Part shown: positions 40,431 through 50,522 of the stretch, in pieces
Position numbering within the stretch: the stretch's first letter is position 1
Layout: every line of letters begins with the position of its first letter
From: Pyropia yezoensis
Taxonomy: Eukaryota > Rhodophyta > Bangiophyceae > Bangiales > Bangiaceae
DNA length: 64,000 bases
Assembly: GCA_009829735.1 (NCBI GenBank)
Contig: CM020618.1
Span: forward strand, 32,960,894-33,024,893
Direction of reading: 5' to 3'
The notes under the pieces: generated by a model
Database searches by the model: none
What the model saw: only the letters and a program-made list of their open reading frames with translations
What the model was told of the DNA's origin: nothing
Program-made: the position numbers and the translations under genes

Positions 40431-42548
40431 ATGTCCAGTTCCGAGATCCAAGCTGGGCCCGTGGTTCCGGCGGCGAGTGTTGCGGAGGAGAACTCGGGTA
40501 GTCGCGCCCCTCTCCTGCCTCCGGTTCCTCGGGTGTCGATGTCGGCGCCGGTCGCCACGGCGGGGACGGATCGGGTTCCCCCGGCTTCTGTGATGCACCC
40601 GGTCGAGACCCCCCCGGTGGGTCTCCCGGAGATGCTTCTTGGGCAGGACCCTCTGGCGGCCCGGCGTTACTCCACGGTGGTCGGCAACGCCGGCGCGGCC
40701 CAGTGCCAGCAGGATTGCTTGGACCTCTGGCGCAAGGAACTCCAGCGCGGGGTCTTGACAGAGATGGATGAGGCTCGTCTTCACACGGCGGACCAGATGC
40801 GCCTGGCACAAGACCGCTCCCAGAGCTTCTCGGGTTCCTCTTGGGTTGCTCGTCTGGAGGATCTCCCCTTCGCGCTGGTGCTGGATCTACCCTTGACCGA
40901 ACGTCGCGTGTCCGCGTCCGTTCTCCGGTGGCCGGAGGAGGAAGGGTACGTCCACCGGGCGCTCAAGGTCTGGGACGAGGCGCTCAAGGGGTCGGGGAGC
41001 CTGAACTGCGACCCCCGTCCGAGCATGGTCGCTCTGGAGCCGCCTTTCCTGACCCGGAAGTACTCCAAGTTGTCACCGGCACGGGAGCAAGGCGAGCGAT
41101 GCGGCCGTCAGCGTGACTTCCTCGTGAGCTGCAACCATCAGGAGTTCTGGAAGCTGGATAAGGCTAACCGGGCGGCGTACTACCCCAAGGTCATCCCGCA
41201 GCAGCAGGAAGTCGAGATCCCGGTCGGGTTTGCTCCTTCCAGCATCCCCTTCACCTGGTACTTCTTGGACGCCTTGACTCAGGCGTCGATCAAGGGCTTC
41301 TTCCACTCGATCCCGTACATGATGTACACGTCCGAGATGACAGTCTTGGCGGCCAACCACTGGCTTCACGAGGTCTTGGTGTCCAACCGGCTTTGGTTTC
41401 TCCCTGACCTCCTGATGGTCTGGATTGTCGACAAGTTGACCGTCGACTTCCTGTGCAGCCAGGACGAAGAGTACAAGGGGCTCTTCCGGGCGATGATTGA
41501 CTTCCGGCGTCTGGTGCCGGTGCATGACCGGAACTTCTTGAATGCGATTGCCGACCAGAACCGCCCGCGTCGGGATGGCTTCGGTTGGGCGCAGGTGGTC
41601 TACCAGTCTTCTCCGGCCAAGGTGCAGCTGGCGACGCCGCTTCCGGCGTGGCCGCAGCTAGGTAGCTTTCCTGCCCCGGCTGCCCTTGATCTTCTGCCAG
41701 TTGGGCCGCCGGTGCAAGAGTCGGGATGGGCCGCGGCGGTCGGTCGGGCGTCTGCGGCGGCTCCGCTTCCTCCTGTTGCACCTGTCGCCCCGGTGGCCTC
41801 GCCTGAACCGTCGCCGGCGCGTTCACGCCCTGTTCCGGCTGTGCCGGCACTTCAAGCTCCTCCGGCACCGCGCCTGTTTGCGGCGAGTCTGGGGGTGACC
41901 GTGCGGTCGCCTACCACTCCGGCCGCTCCGCCTCGGACGCCTTCTTCCAACGCCGGCGGCGCTGTGCCTCCGCTGGAGTTGGGTACTCCGGTTTCGGGGG
42001 CCGTTGTGGACCGTCCGGTGGTGTCATCCTCGGGGCGGTTTGAGATTCCGGCGCCGACTCTGCGCCTTACCCGCTTCCGGGTGCCTGACTGGTACCTGAT
42101 CCAAGGTGGTCCGACATGCGACCAGTACGACGTCGGTATGATTGAAGACGAGCTGGGTCGTCTTCCGGTGCAGGTTGAAGGCGTTGGGTCCTCCCTGGTG
42201 CTGGGCACTTACGCCAGCGTCTTGAACAACGTGGTTGACCGGGTGTTTGCTTGCGCGGACAGCGGCCAGATGTCGAACAGCCCGGTGGTTGGCGAACTTC
42301 TGGCGACCTTGACGCGGCATGGCTTGGCCCAGCAGTGGTCAGAAACCTTCACTGGCTTCCAGGGGCGCCGACGGGCATATCTGGATGAGCGGGAGCCCCC
42401 GGCAACTACCGGTACTACTCCGATGGCGTCATACCGGGATGCACCGCGTCCACCGCACTACGTCATCCCTTCTTCCTCCGGTTCCCGTCGTGCCGCGGAG
42501 GCAGCGCTGGAGGACACTCCCGCCGCTCAGCGTCCGCGCCGGGAGTAG
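40431..42548 (+). CDS. E2 opposite-strand accessory protein, 705 residues, function unknown
   Basis: Uninterrupted from ATG 40431 to TAG 42546-42548, on the strand opposite gag-pol. It sits between the 3' LTR (ends 40247) and the pol stop (42694), tail to tail with pol at 145 bp. The N-terminus is Pro/Val-rich. A well-mixed globular segment follows (about residues 90-420), with P-F-T-W-Y-F-L-D-A-L and A-N-H-W-L-H-E-V-L and several aromatic clusters. Then comes a Pro/Ala linker and a C-terminal helical domain (Y-A-S-V-L-N-N-V-V-D-R-V-F). I see no transmembrane helix or known motif. A TATA box in the LTR reads towards it. E1 has a frame in the same place; I see no clear residue-level similarity beyond a Pro-rich start and helical end. 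This is the best candidate in the window for an undescribed function. Confidence 0.7.
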   Translation: MSSSEIQAGPVVPAASVAEENSGSRAPLLPPVPRVSMSAPVATAGTDRVPPASVMHPVETPPVGLPEMLLGQDPLAARRYSTVVGNAGAAQCQQDCLDLWRKELQRGVLTEMDEARLHTADQMRLAQDRSQSFSGSSWVARLEDLPFALVLDLPLTERRVSASVLRWPEEEGYVHRALKVWDEALKGSGSLNCDPRPSMVALEPPFLTRKYSKLSPAREQGERCGRQRDFLVSCNHQEFWKLDKANRAAYYPKVIPQQQEVEIPVGFAPSSIPFTWYFLDALTQASIKGFFHSIPYMMYTSEMTVLAANHWLHEVLVSNRLWFLPDLLMVWIVDKLTVDFLCSQDEEYKGLFRAMIDFRRLVPVHDRNFLNAIADQNRPRRDGFGWAQVVYQSSPAKVQLATPLPAWPQLGSFPAPAALDLLPVGPPVQESGWAAAVGRASAAAPLPPVAPVAPVASPEPSPARSRPVPAVPALQAPPAPRLFAASLGVTVRSPTTPAAPPRTPSSNAGGAVPPLELGTPVSGAVVDRPVVSSSGRFEIPAPTLRLTRFRVPDWYLIQGGPTCDQYDVGMIEDELGRLPVQVEGVGSSLVLGTYASVLNNVVDRVFACADSGQMSNSPVVGELLATLTRHGLAQQWSETFTGFQGRRRAYLDEREPPATTGTTPMASYRDAPRPPHYVIPSSSGSRRAAEAALEDTPAAQRPRRE

Positions 42549-42693
42549 TAGTTGGAGGCAAGGAGGGTGAGGGTCTTGGGAGAAGCGAGGAGGGAAGAGG
42601 CGGAGAGAAGGGTTGCCCGAGCGGGTGCTTGTTTTCCTTGATTGTTCCATGCTTGTATTGCGTGTTCTCCTTGATATACCCGTTCCCTTCTTC

Positions 42694-44217
42694 TCAATCC
42701 TCTTGTTCCGCATCCGTTGCGGATGAACTCGGCTCGTCCCGAGGGTCTTGGTTGGCCCCATCCTCTTGGTCCTCCTCCGAGTCCGACTCCAGAATCTTGC
42801 CGGCTCTGGCCACTGGAGTGCCCTCTATCCCGTTCCGTCGCGTGTAGGCACAGACATCCGCGATGGGTAGCCGGTTTGAGGGTTCCCAGGTATCATCTGC
42901 CGGGTTAAAACCGAACCAGCGTACTCGCAGGTACAGGCGTCCGTCTCTCCAGGCATGGTCCACAAACTTGACGTAGACATATTCCCGACCTTCTTCTTGG
43001 GATAGCCAGGGTACTGCGGCCCGCTTGCGCCGGGTCAAGTCCCGTTGGCTTGGCGGTGGAGCTCGGGTGACATGGTCGCTGCTCACGCGGTACGGGGAGC
43101 CATCCACGTCTAGAAGAAAGGTCCAACCGTCCGTATTCAGGATCTCATAAGGTTCATCCGTCTTCGAGTCCAGCTTCCCCCGGGTCTTGCTATGGTTGTC
43201 CACAAAAACCCAGTCGCCACCACCCAGTTCCTTGTTCTTTTCCCGAACGCCCTTGTCATAGCCCCGCTTGTATCGCTCCTGGGTCTTCGAGATTGACTCC
43301 TTGACTCTTGGGAGCAGGAGCTTCAGTTGTTCCAGGAACTCATCCTTTGCCTTGGGACCTGACTTCAGTGCAGGCTGGAGACCGTCTGGTATTCTTTCCA
43401 GGGAGAAGTTGGTCAGCCGCCTTGGGGTGACAAAGTCGAGTGGAGCGACCCCCGTTGTCCTGTGAACTCGGGAGTTGTAGGCTAGAGTGAGGACAGCCAG
43501 GAGCTCGTCCCAGTCTTCTTGGTGCTCCTCCACGTAGTGCCGTAGCATGTCTACTAGGGTCCGGTTGAATCGTTCCACCTGGCCGTTCGTTTGAGGGTGG
43601 TACGTCGTAGTGTACAAGTTCTTGATGCCCATCAGGTCACAGACTCCTTGGAAGAACAGGGATGCAAACTGGGGACCGTTGTCGGTTAAGACGGAGTCTG
43701 GAGGGCCGTAGGCAGCTATCCAGTACTCGCAGAAGGCTGACGTGACATCCAGAGCCGTGATGGTCCTCAGCGGGATTGCTCGAGTGAACTTGGAGAACCG
43801 GTCACATATGATGAGCAGGTATATGTTGCCACTGGACGTTTCAGGTAGGGGCCCCAGGATGTCCATGCTTAAGCTTGCAAAGGGCTCCGCCGCAGGGAAT
43901 AGGCGTAGCTTAGAAGTCTTCTTCCTCTGGGACAACCAGTTCCTTGCACACGAAACACAAGCCTCCAGGTACTTATGGACGTCACTGGCCATGGTTTCCC
44001 AGTAATAGTGTCGTCTCATGGAAGCATACATCCGATTGATACCAGGATGTCCGGCCTGGGGAGACGAGTGCTCCAGGCGTAGGATGTCAGCTTGTAGGCC
44101 CCGGGGTACGTAGACTTGAGTGGCCCCATCGAAGGGTGACACCCGTACTAGGAGTCCGTCCGTAGACTCGGAGAAACGACTGCTCCGGTTCAGGTCCATT
44201 TGGTGGCGAAGCTCCAA
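42694..44217 (-). CDS. pol: E2 pol, integrase with chromodomain
   Basis: The frame has an H-H-C-C finger (H-S-S...H-P-G, C-V-S-C-A), the catalytic core (D-I-L-G-P-L, T-D-N-G-P-Q-F-A, Q-V-E-R-F-N), a GPY/F-like part and a C-terminal chromodomain (V-R-W-F-G-F...D-D-T-W-E-P) near 42870-42960. An acidic Ser/Glu/Asp tail ends at 42694. It is shifted by one base from the RNase H frame upstream; the overlap is 44190-44217. E1 has no break here, so this is probably a mutation or error. Confidence 0.9.
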   Translation of the reverse strand: MELRHQMDLNRSSRFSESTDGLLVRVSPFDGATQVYVPRGLQADILRLEHSSPQAGHPGINRMYASMRRHYYWETMASDVHKYLEACVSCARNWLSQRKKTSKLRLFPAAEPFASLSMDILGPLPETSSGNIYLLIICDRFSKFTRAIPLRTITALDVTSAFCEYWIAAYGPPDSVLTDNGPQFASLFFQGVCDLMGIKNLYTTTYHPQTNGQVERFNRTLVDMLRHYVEEHQEDWDELLAVLTLAYNSRVHRTTGVAPLDFVTPRRLTNFSLERIPDGLQPALKSGPKAKDEFLEQLKLLLPRVKESISKTQERYKRGYDKGVREKNKELGGGDWVFVDNHSKTRGKLDSKTDEPYEILNTDGWTFLLDVDGSPYRVSSDHVTRAPPPSQRDLTRRKRAAVPWLSQEEGREYVYVKFVDHAWRDGRLYLRVRWFGFNPADDTWEPSNRLPIADVCAYTRRNGIEGTPVARAGKILESDSEEDQEDGANQDPRDEPSSSATDAEQED

Positions 44218-45914
44218 GCATTGAGGATTGTCAGTTGTGCCTCCAGCATCCGGTGAATGGTCACCGGTTGATGAGCTTCAGGTGTCTCATACAGGGGAGC
44301 GTGCCAGCCACGTCCGACATTCGGGAGGATGAAGCAAGGTATTTCCTCCGGGATAGGACCGGTATCGGCTGCAGGAGTCTCCAGCCGGGACATGGTGTCG
44401 GCGCAGTGGTGCTCCCTCCCTGCTCTGGTGCACACCTTGTACTTGAACTCCGAAAGGCGTAGGCGCCACCGGGCGACCCTTCCTTGACTGCTGTCCATAC
44501 ATAGCAGCCACCTTAGGCTGGCGTGGTCCGTCCGGATGAGGAACTCTTGTCCTTCAAGATATGGCCGTAACAGGAAGCAAGCCCAGACGACTGCCAAGCA
44601 CTCGCGCTCGGTCGTGGAATAGTTCTTCTCAGCTGGAGTCAAGACGCGACTGTAGTAGCCCATCGGGAGAAAGTGCCCATCAGGTTGCTGCTGGAGTAGT
44701 GAGCACCCCACCTGGACGCCACAGGCATCCGTCTCCAGAACAAACTGGCCCTCCCGCTTGGGTAACGCCAGTACTGGAGTGGTGGTCAGGCGCTTCTTGA
44801 GCTCTTCGAAGGCCGCGGTCTGCTTCTCGTCGAACACCGGGAGTTGTGCGGGAAGCTTCTTGCTGGTCAGCTTGGTCAGTGGCCGGGCAATCAGAGCATA
44901 GTCCCGTACGAACCGGCGATAGACGTTGCACATACCCAGGAAGCTCTTGAGTTCCGTCTGGGTTTTGGGTTGCCGTGCATGCCGGAGGGCCTTGATGTTC
45001 TTCTCATTGACTCGGAGCTCCCCCGGACTCAGCACATGCCCCAGATACTCCACCTCAGTCTCAAACAGGTGGCACTTCTCGGCCTTGAGGGTAACTCCAG
45101 CCTTGGACAGGAGGGCCAGGACCTCCCGAAGGTTCTCCAGGTGTTCCGCTGGGGTCTTGGAGAAAACCATAATGTCGTCCAGGTAGACCAAACATGTTCT
45201 CCACCCTAGCCCGGACAGGATGATGTCGATGGCTCTTTGGAAGGTGGCCGGAGCATTGGTGAGACCAAAAGGAAGACGCTTGCACCGGAATAGTCCCAGG
45301 TGGCACGTGAAGGTGGTCTTGTCCTTGTCCTCGTCAGCGAGAGGGATCTGCCAGGAACCGGCATTACAATCCAGCGTCGAGAAGAGGGTGGCATCACCAA
45401 GAAAGTCGAGGCAATCATCCATCCGGGGTATCGGGTATACGTCCTTGACTGTCATCTCGTTCAGGCGCCGGTAGTCAACGCAGAAACGGAAGTGACCGCC
45501 GGTTTTCGGGACGACTACCACCGGGAAAGCCCACTCGCCATCAGACGGCTCGATAACATCCATCTTGAGCATCTTGTTAACCTGCTTCTCAATCTCATCC
45601 CGGCGATGAGGTCCAGCCCGATATGGTTGCATGTGCACTGGTTTAGCTTCCGGCTTGAGTTGAATCCGGTGTAGAGTGGCGTCCATCTTGCCCAGCTCTC
45701 CCGACCACAGGTGCCGATATTCCTGGAGAAGCTTCTCCAGTGCCTCCTTCAAGTCGGGAGGGACATTTTCTTGCTTGACCTTCGGCATCCCGGGTGGTAC
45801 TTGTTCGGGTTTCGGAGTAGCGCTGCCAGCCTGCTCTTGCTTCGGAGGTACGTCTAAGGCCGTCAAGTTGGATGCCAGTTCTTGTTGCAGGTTCAGGAGG
45901 TCTTCCTTGCTCAT
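44190..45914 (-). CDS. pol: E2 pol, reverse transcriptase and RNase H
   Basis: From ATG 45914; the frame is also open upstream to the in-frame TGA at 45954-45956. Reverse transcriptase blocks: [29 protein letters not shown] (near 45174-45188), Y-L-G-H-V. RNase H: L-E-T-D-A-C-G, T-E-R-E-C-L-A, R-T-D-H-A-S-L. It ends at 44190 where the frame is lost; homology continues in the integrase frame. The start of this domain is repeated, with errors, at 25745-26636. Confidence 0.92.
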   Translation of the reverse strand: MSKEDLLNLQQELASNLTALDVPPKQEQAGSATPKPEQVPPGMPKVKQENVPPDLKEALEKLLQEYRHLWSGELGKMDATLHRIQLKPEAKPVHMQPYRAGPHRRDEIEKQVNKMLKMDVIEPSDGEWAFPVVVVPKTGGHFRFCVDYRRLNEMTVKDVYPIPRMDDCLDFLGDATLFSTLDCNAGSWQIPLADEDKDKTTFTCHLGLFRCKRLPFGLTNAPATFQRAIDIILSGLGWRTCLVYLDDIMVFSKTPAEHLENLREVLALLSKAGVTLKAEKCHLFETEVEYLGHVLSPGELRVNEKNIKALRHARQPKTQTELKSFLGMCNVYRRFVRDYALIARPLTKLTSKKLPAQLPVFDEKQTAAFEELKKRLTTTPVLALPKREGQFVLETDACGVQVGCSLLQQQPDGHFLPMGYYSRVLTPAEKNYSTTERECLAVVWACFLLRPYLEGQEFLIRTDHASLRWLLCMDSSQGRVARWRLRLSEFKYKVCTRAGREHHCADTMSRLETPAADTGPIPEEIPCFILPNVGRGWHAPLYETPEAHQPVTIHRMLEAQLTILNAWSFATKWT

Positions 45915-45953
45915 AGCACGGGCGGATCCCCGGTAAGGCTCTGCTGTACCAAC

Positions 45954-46791
45954 TCAGGTGCCCTTGGCGAGGGTTACTGGCTTCCGGCTCACGTTGACGA
46001 TTAGCACCGAGAACGGGGTGTGCCTTTCTACCTTCTTGTGATGTCCGTGGGCCAAGTAGAACCGGTGTTTTGCCAGAAATTCCTTACGTCCGTAGATCAG
46101 GCATTGACCTGCAATCCGGGTCGTTACTTGAACCTTGGTCTCCGAGCGAGGAGGTAGGAGCACCGGTTTGAAGAGAGTCAAGGTAGAGGGTGGGATGCGT
46201 TCCCTCTTGCTCTTGGCTACACGAACCTTGGCGTCCAGATGTTCCAATACCAGTGACACAAACCCATGGTTGAACTGGACCTTCCCTTCTCCGGGTAGGA
46301 TGCTCTTGACATGCTGCTTCTGGAAGTCCCAGCCTAGGATGAGGGGGACTGATAGGGTCTTGACTACTAGAAAGGGAAAAAGCATTGGTTCATTGTTGAC
46401 ATAGATGGCGACAGGAAGACGGCCAAGCGGTCGTAGGGTTTGACCCGAAGCGTCGACGATATGGGTCCGGGTAGGCGCTCTCCAGGCATGTCGACGCCAG
46501 CCCGGAGGTAACAGGTTCTCAGTGATGACGCTTGGTCCGGCTCCCGTGTCAACCACCGGCGTTACAGCTTGGGGGAGGCTATCCCCACATGCATACGAGC
46601 ATTAATCTTGAGGTTTTCTTTACGCAGGACGAGCAATGTCCCCTTGAACAAACAGGGTGTCCAGGCGGCTACCGGTTGAGCAGGTAACTGCCGTCCTTTC
46701 TCCCGGTACGCAAGGGGAGAACGGGTAGAAGTACCCTGCCGTTGGAGATTCGGGGAAGACGCTTGGGGGAGAGCGCCTGCCCTACTCGTTT
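45954..46791 (-). pseudogene. pol: E2 protease, contig B copy
   Basis: Same gene as 24872-25705. The G run near 46584-46588 is one base shorter than in contig A, so the frame is open only from about 46556, just before V-D-T-G-A-G. The final TGA is the same as in A. Confidence 0.75.
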
Positions 46792-47607
46792 CCCGGGTCC
46801 GAGGAGTCCTTAGAGGTTTCGGTCTCCAGGTCGAAGGTCCGTAGGAGCTTCCCTTGCCAGAGCCTCCGTGATGCTCTGTAAGGTTGCCACTCGGATTGCA
46901 TGTACCTGTGCCTTGTCCATCTTGGAGGGTGCCCGCCGGTCAGCCCAGTTGACCGCCTTTGCAAACACCAGTCCTTGACGCTTGAGTTTCTCCTGGAGGT
47001 CCTTGGGAATGGTCGGGCACTGGTAGGACATGTGATCCTCCTTCTGGCACAGCCAACAAGACCGGAACCGCTGGTTCTTGACTTGCTTGGGGGCGAACCA
47101 GGGATGGGTTGCTCCTTGGAAACGAAGCCGCCCCACTTGTCCCCTGACCCCATGGGTGAGGCCTCGCCAACTGCGAGTACCGGTCCAGGGCTATCACCTC
47201 CCTTATACTTGTCGGGTCCGGGTCGAACTCGCGACAACGGCTTGGGAGTTGATACCATGGGAGCTTGGAGGGCCCTGGCTTGCCCGGTACTTGCCCTGGG
47301 TGTAGGCCATCAACTGCTGGAAGGTATGTTCTTGATGTTTCTGGTTGTAGTTCTCCGCATCCACTTGAAGATATTCAGGAAGCCCTTCCGAGAAGATCAT
47401 CTTGAGCCTGTCCTCAGGGTAAATGTTGCCACAAGCATCGCTCATCTCCGGACACGACGGGCGAACGCCTCGGGAGTCTCTTGTCTTTCCATGGCTGCCC
47501 GGTTCAGCTGCCGACTGCTTTACGCAGAAAGTCCGCGTCAGCGTAGTTGGACAGGAGCCAGTTGACCGCCTCCGGATAACTCGCGACGGTACGTCCGACA
47601 ATGTGTC
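46782..47607 (-). pseudogene. gag: E2 gag 3' part, contig B copy
   Basis: Same DNA as 24055-24878, with several one-base differences that move the frame. The zinc knuckle and the stop codon at 46782-46784 are visible. It is cut by the N gap. Confidence 0.8.
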
Positions 47608-48107
47608 NNNNNNNNNNNNNNNNNNNNNNNNNNNNNNNNNNNNNNNNNNNNNNNNNNNNNNNNNNNNNNNNNNNNNNNNNNNNNNNNNNNNNNNNNNNNN
47701 NNNNNNNNNNNNNNNNNNNNNNNNNNNNNNNNNNNNNNNNNNNNNNNNNNNNNNNNNNNNNNNNNNNNNNNNNNNNNNNNNNNNNNNNNNNNNNNNNNNN
47801 NNNNNNNNNNNNNNNNNNNNNNNNNNNNNNNNNNNNNNNNNNNNNNNNNNNNNNNNNNNNNNNNNNNNNNNNNNNNNNNNNNNNNNNNNNNNNNNNNNNN
47901 NNNNNNNNNNNNNNNNNNNNNNNNNNNNNNNNNNNNNNNNNNNNNNNNNNNNNNNNNNNNNNNNNNNNNNNNNNNNNNNNNNNNNNNNNNNNNNNNNNNN
48001 NNNNNNNNNNNNNNNNNNNNNNNNNNNNNNNNNNNNNNNNNNNNNNNNNNNNNNNNNNNNNNNNNNNNNNNNNNNNNNNNNNNNNNNNNNNNNNNNNNNN
48101 NNNNNNN
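47608..48107. other. assembly gap, 500 N
   Basis: Placeholder run of exactly 500 N. With contig B reversed, the DNA on its two sides is not adjacent. Confidence 0.99.
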
Positions 48108-48436
48108 CCTCACCAGCCATCTCCACAAGAGTCACGTGGAGTCAACCAAAAATACCAAACGGTGTCCAGAGTCGGGGATCGTCAGCTAGGGAGTTCCTAG
48201 AGCACGTTCCACCCATCCACCTACCTCAAGGAAGGCGGTGAGGTTTCCCGAAACTCCGGGTCTCCCACCAAGACTCACGGTGGCCAACCTCGTCACCCAG
48301 CGAACGCTCGGAACGTAGGCGAGTCGATCGTGTCACCGGAAGTCTCGGTGCCGAAGGGGGAGAGGGGCCAACTTGGTCCCGTCTCCGGTCAAGGGAGGTA
48401 CCAAAGTCGATATCCTCTCCCCGCTGATCCACCAAC

Positions 48437-48976
48437 TGTAGCAGTACTCCCAACCACCAACCCCGAGTCAGGGAAGGAAGAGGAGTATTGCCGATATCCC
48501 AACTTGGGACACCGGAAGCAAGCACCTCCAAACAGCCGAACACGGAACTTGCGTGTGGTGAACGGGTCAGCTCACCAAGGCACGAACAAGATGTGTCGGA
48601 GCCAGACGGTGTTTACTTGCTTGGCCAGCCCAAAGTGGGCCCTCCCCGCCTTGCTGTCCCTCCTTATCAACCCTCCTCACACGCTCACGCAACCCCTCAA
48701 AACACTCAGAAAATGAACCCTCAAACAAACCAATCATATCACTCCACATGCAAAGCACTCAAAGCGTAGAAATCCGTCTGGCTCCCGTGCAAAAATCCCA
48801 AGAAACAAATACCAGCAGCATTACCCTGCTCTAGTATGTCGGAAGTCCTAGTCGAATTTCCGTCCAGAAGTCAGAAGTTTCACCATCGTGGGTCGGGTGA
48901 ATTTCGACTTCTGGTCAGGACCACTTGACCCGAATCTCCAAAGTATTGGTACCGAATTCCGGCCCAATCTCCCACA
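48437..48976 (-). repeat. E1 5' LTR (C copy)
   Basis: 540 bp, one base longer than the B copy owing to an extra C near 48629. Flanked at 48977-48981 by ATGAT. The E1 leader and gag start occupy 48108-48436 on the minus strand. Confidence 0.9.
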
Positions 48977-49988
48977 ATGATCACACCGAAAAACTTGAGC
49001 AGCTCCCCCCTGGTAGTCGGCCGCGAGCCTTGCGCCTCCAACTTGGACGAGGTCAGGCGGGCCATGCGCGTGAGCTGTGGCATGGGGAACATGGCCAGGA
49101 AGTAGTCGTAGGCAGAGCGCGTCCTTCCGTCACCCACCGAGTCACCGTCCTCGATGATGACCTCGCCAGACAAGGTCCGCACCGACCAAGTGCGACGCGC
49201 CACGGGACCACCGATGGGTTCCAACACCGACCCCGCAGTCCAGGTCACCCCATGAACAGTTGCCGTGGCAGGGGCGGCCGCCGGCGCCGCTAACACCGCC
49301 GGGGACGCACTCGACGGAGCCACAGAGGGAGGGGGGGGGGGGTGAGGGCCCGTGGTGCTTGAGGGCGGGAGAGGGGGGAGGTCGGTGGCCTCACTCGGCA
49401 GAGAGATGCTCGACTGAGACTGCTGCGCCGCGCGTGCGCCTCCCCTCACGACGGAGGGACTTGGACCATGGATGGGCGCGGGGGGGGGGCCAGCCTTGAC
49501 GGTCCCCAAAGCCAGCGTCTTGACCACAGTGCTTGTCTTCACCGTCCACAGCACCCGTAGATTTGTTTTGCGGCGACCCTCCTTGTGGAAGCCCGCCACG
49601 ACCTCCTGCACGCGCCCGCCCAGCAGCTTCTCGGATGCCAAGGACCCAAACAGGCGCGAACACTCGGCAAAGCTGGTCACGTTGGTAGCCTTGGTGTGCA
49701 CTTCCGCGCCCACATCCAGGCGAGGGTCCTTGCCAGGACCCAGAGAACGTCGGCGACGACGGGGGGGATTGCAGAGGGAGCAACGGTGGCACCGGGGGAG
49801 GGGGTAACCGGCCGGGCAAGCGCAGAGGGACCGGCAGAGTCAGCCATGGGGGGGCGGTAGGGGGTTGAAGAGAGGGCCACGGTGGCAGCGGGGGAGGGGG
49901 TAACCGGCCGGGCAAGCGCAGAGGGACCGGCAGAGTCAGCCATGGGGGCCAACGTGGTCGACCCGCCAGCGGTCGGCCGCTCGTCCAT
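48977..49988 (-). CDS. piggyBac-type transposase, N-terminal part (C copy)
   Basis: Same as 37743-38757. From about 49713 to the E1 junction this copy is one open frame containing Y-D-Y-F-L-A-M-F-P and L-L-K-F-F-G-V. The codon phase at ATGAT continues into 13368 of contig A. Upstream, a C run near 49761-49767 has seven bases here against eight in B, which shifts the ATG at 49988 out of frame. Taken together the two copies suggest an intact transposase before E1 inserted. Confidence 0.75.
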
Positions 49989-50518
49989 AGTAAAAAGAGA
50001 TTGAGCTAAACAGGGGGGGGTGGGGGGGAACCCCACGCGAAGGCAGGCACAAGACAAAAGAGAGACGGTGCAGGGACGGGTGCGTCGTCGGCCGGTGCGC
50101 GACAGTGCAGAGGTGGACGACGGGAACCAGGCATGGAACGGGCGCATGCGCGGCCGCTGCTGGGACCTGCTTGCGGCTCGGGTCGCGGCGCGGCAGTCCA
50201 AACGAAGAGAAGCGCGCGCGCGCCATCAGCCGAGCCTCTACAGGTCGGGCACTTCGGTCTCTGAGCGCTCTGGGGCGCGGTTCGGGCGGTTGCTGCATCG
50301 CCAGGAACCGTTCCGTGGCGCGGAAGAAAAGGCGCCAACCGATGGCCGTCCATCGTCGTTGGACGCACTCCGTTTCCCCAAGGACAAACAGACTGCGCTG
50401 AGTCCGTTTCTGGCGTCAGAATCCTCGTCTGACGAGCGGAAGACCTTGAAAAAGGGCACCCAAAAACCGCCTCAAATGAGGCGAATCGCCTCAAATGAGG
50501 CGGTCAGTAGAATAGACA
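48982..50518 (-). mobile_element. piggyBac-like element, right part (C copy)
   Basis: Right terminus CAGTAGAATAGACA at 50505-50518, then CTAG (50519-50522). Just inside are two identical hairpin units CGCCTCAAATGAGGCG (50468-50483 and 50487-50502), similar to the left subterminal palindromes at 10866-10903. These are plausible transposase-binding sites. Confidence 0.75.
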
Positions 50519-50522
50519 CTAG

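Larger units (their letters stand above)
39677..47607 (-). mobile_element. E2: Ty3/gypsy chromovirus, remainder in contig B
   Basis: From the N gap leftwards on the minus strand: end of gag, protease, reverse transcriptase/RNase H, integrase with chromodomain, then the opposite-strand frame, a polypurine tract (minus-strand AGGGAGGGAG just before the LTR) and the 3' LTR. The external flank GTCCT matches the AGGAC beside the 5' LTR in contig A, which proves that the A and B pieces are one insertion. Confidence 0.88.
45021..47607. repeat. A/B contig overlap, copy in B
   Basis: Reverse complement of 24055-26636; it ends at the last base before the N gap. Confidence 0.9.

Noticed and set aside
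42717-42908. A short plus-strand frame over the E2 chromodomain tail
   Set aside because: Complement of the integrase C-terminus; no independent support.
22334-47607. Two separate insertions of E2 (one in A, one in B)
   Set aside because: The 5' flank in A and the 3' flank in B share the same AGGAC duplication and both continue into the same copy of E1.
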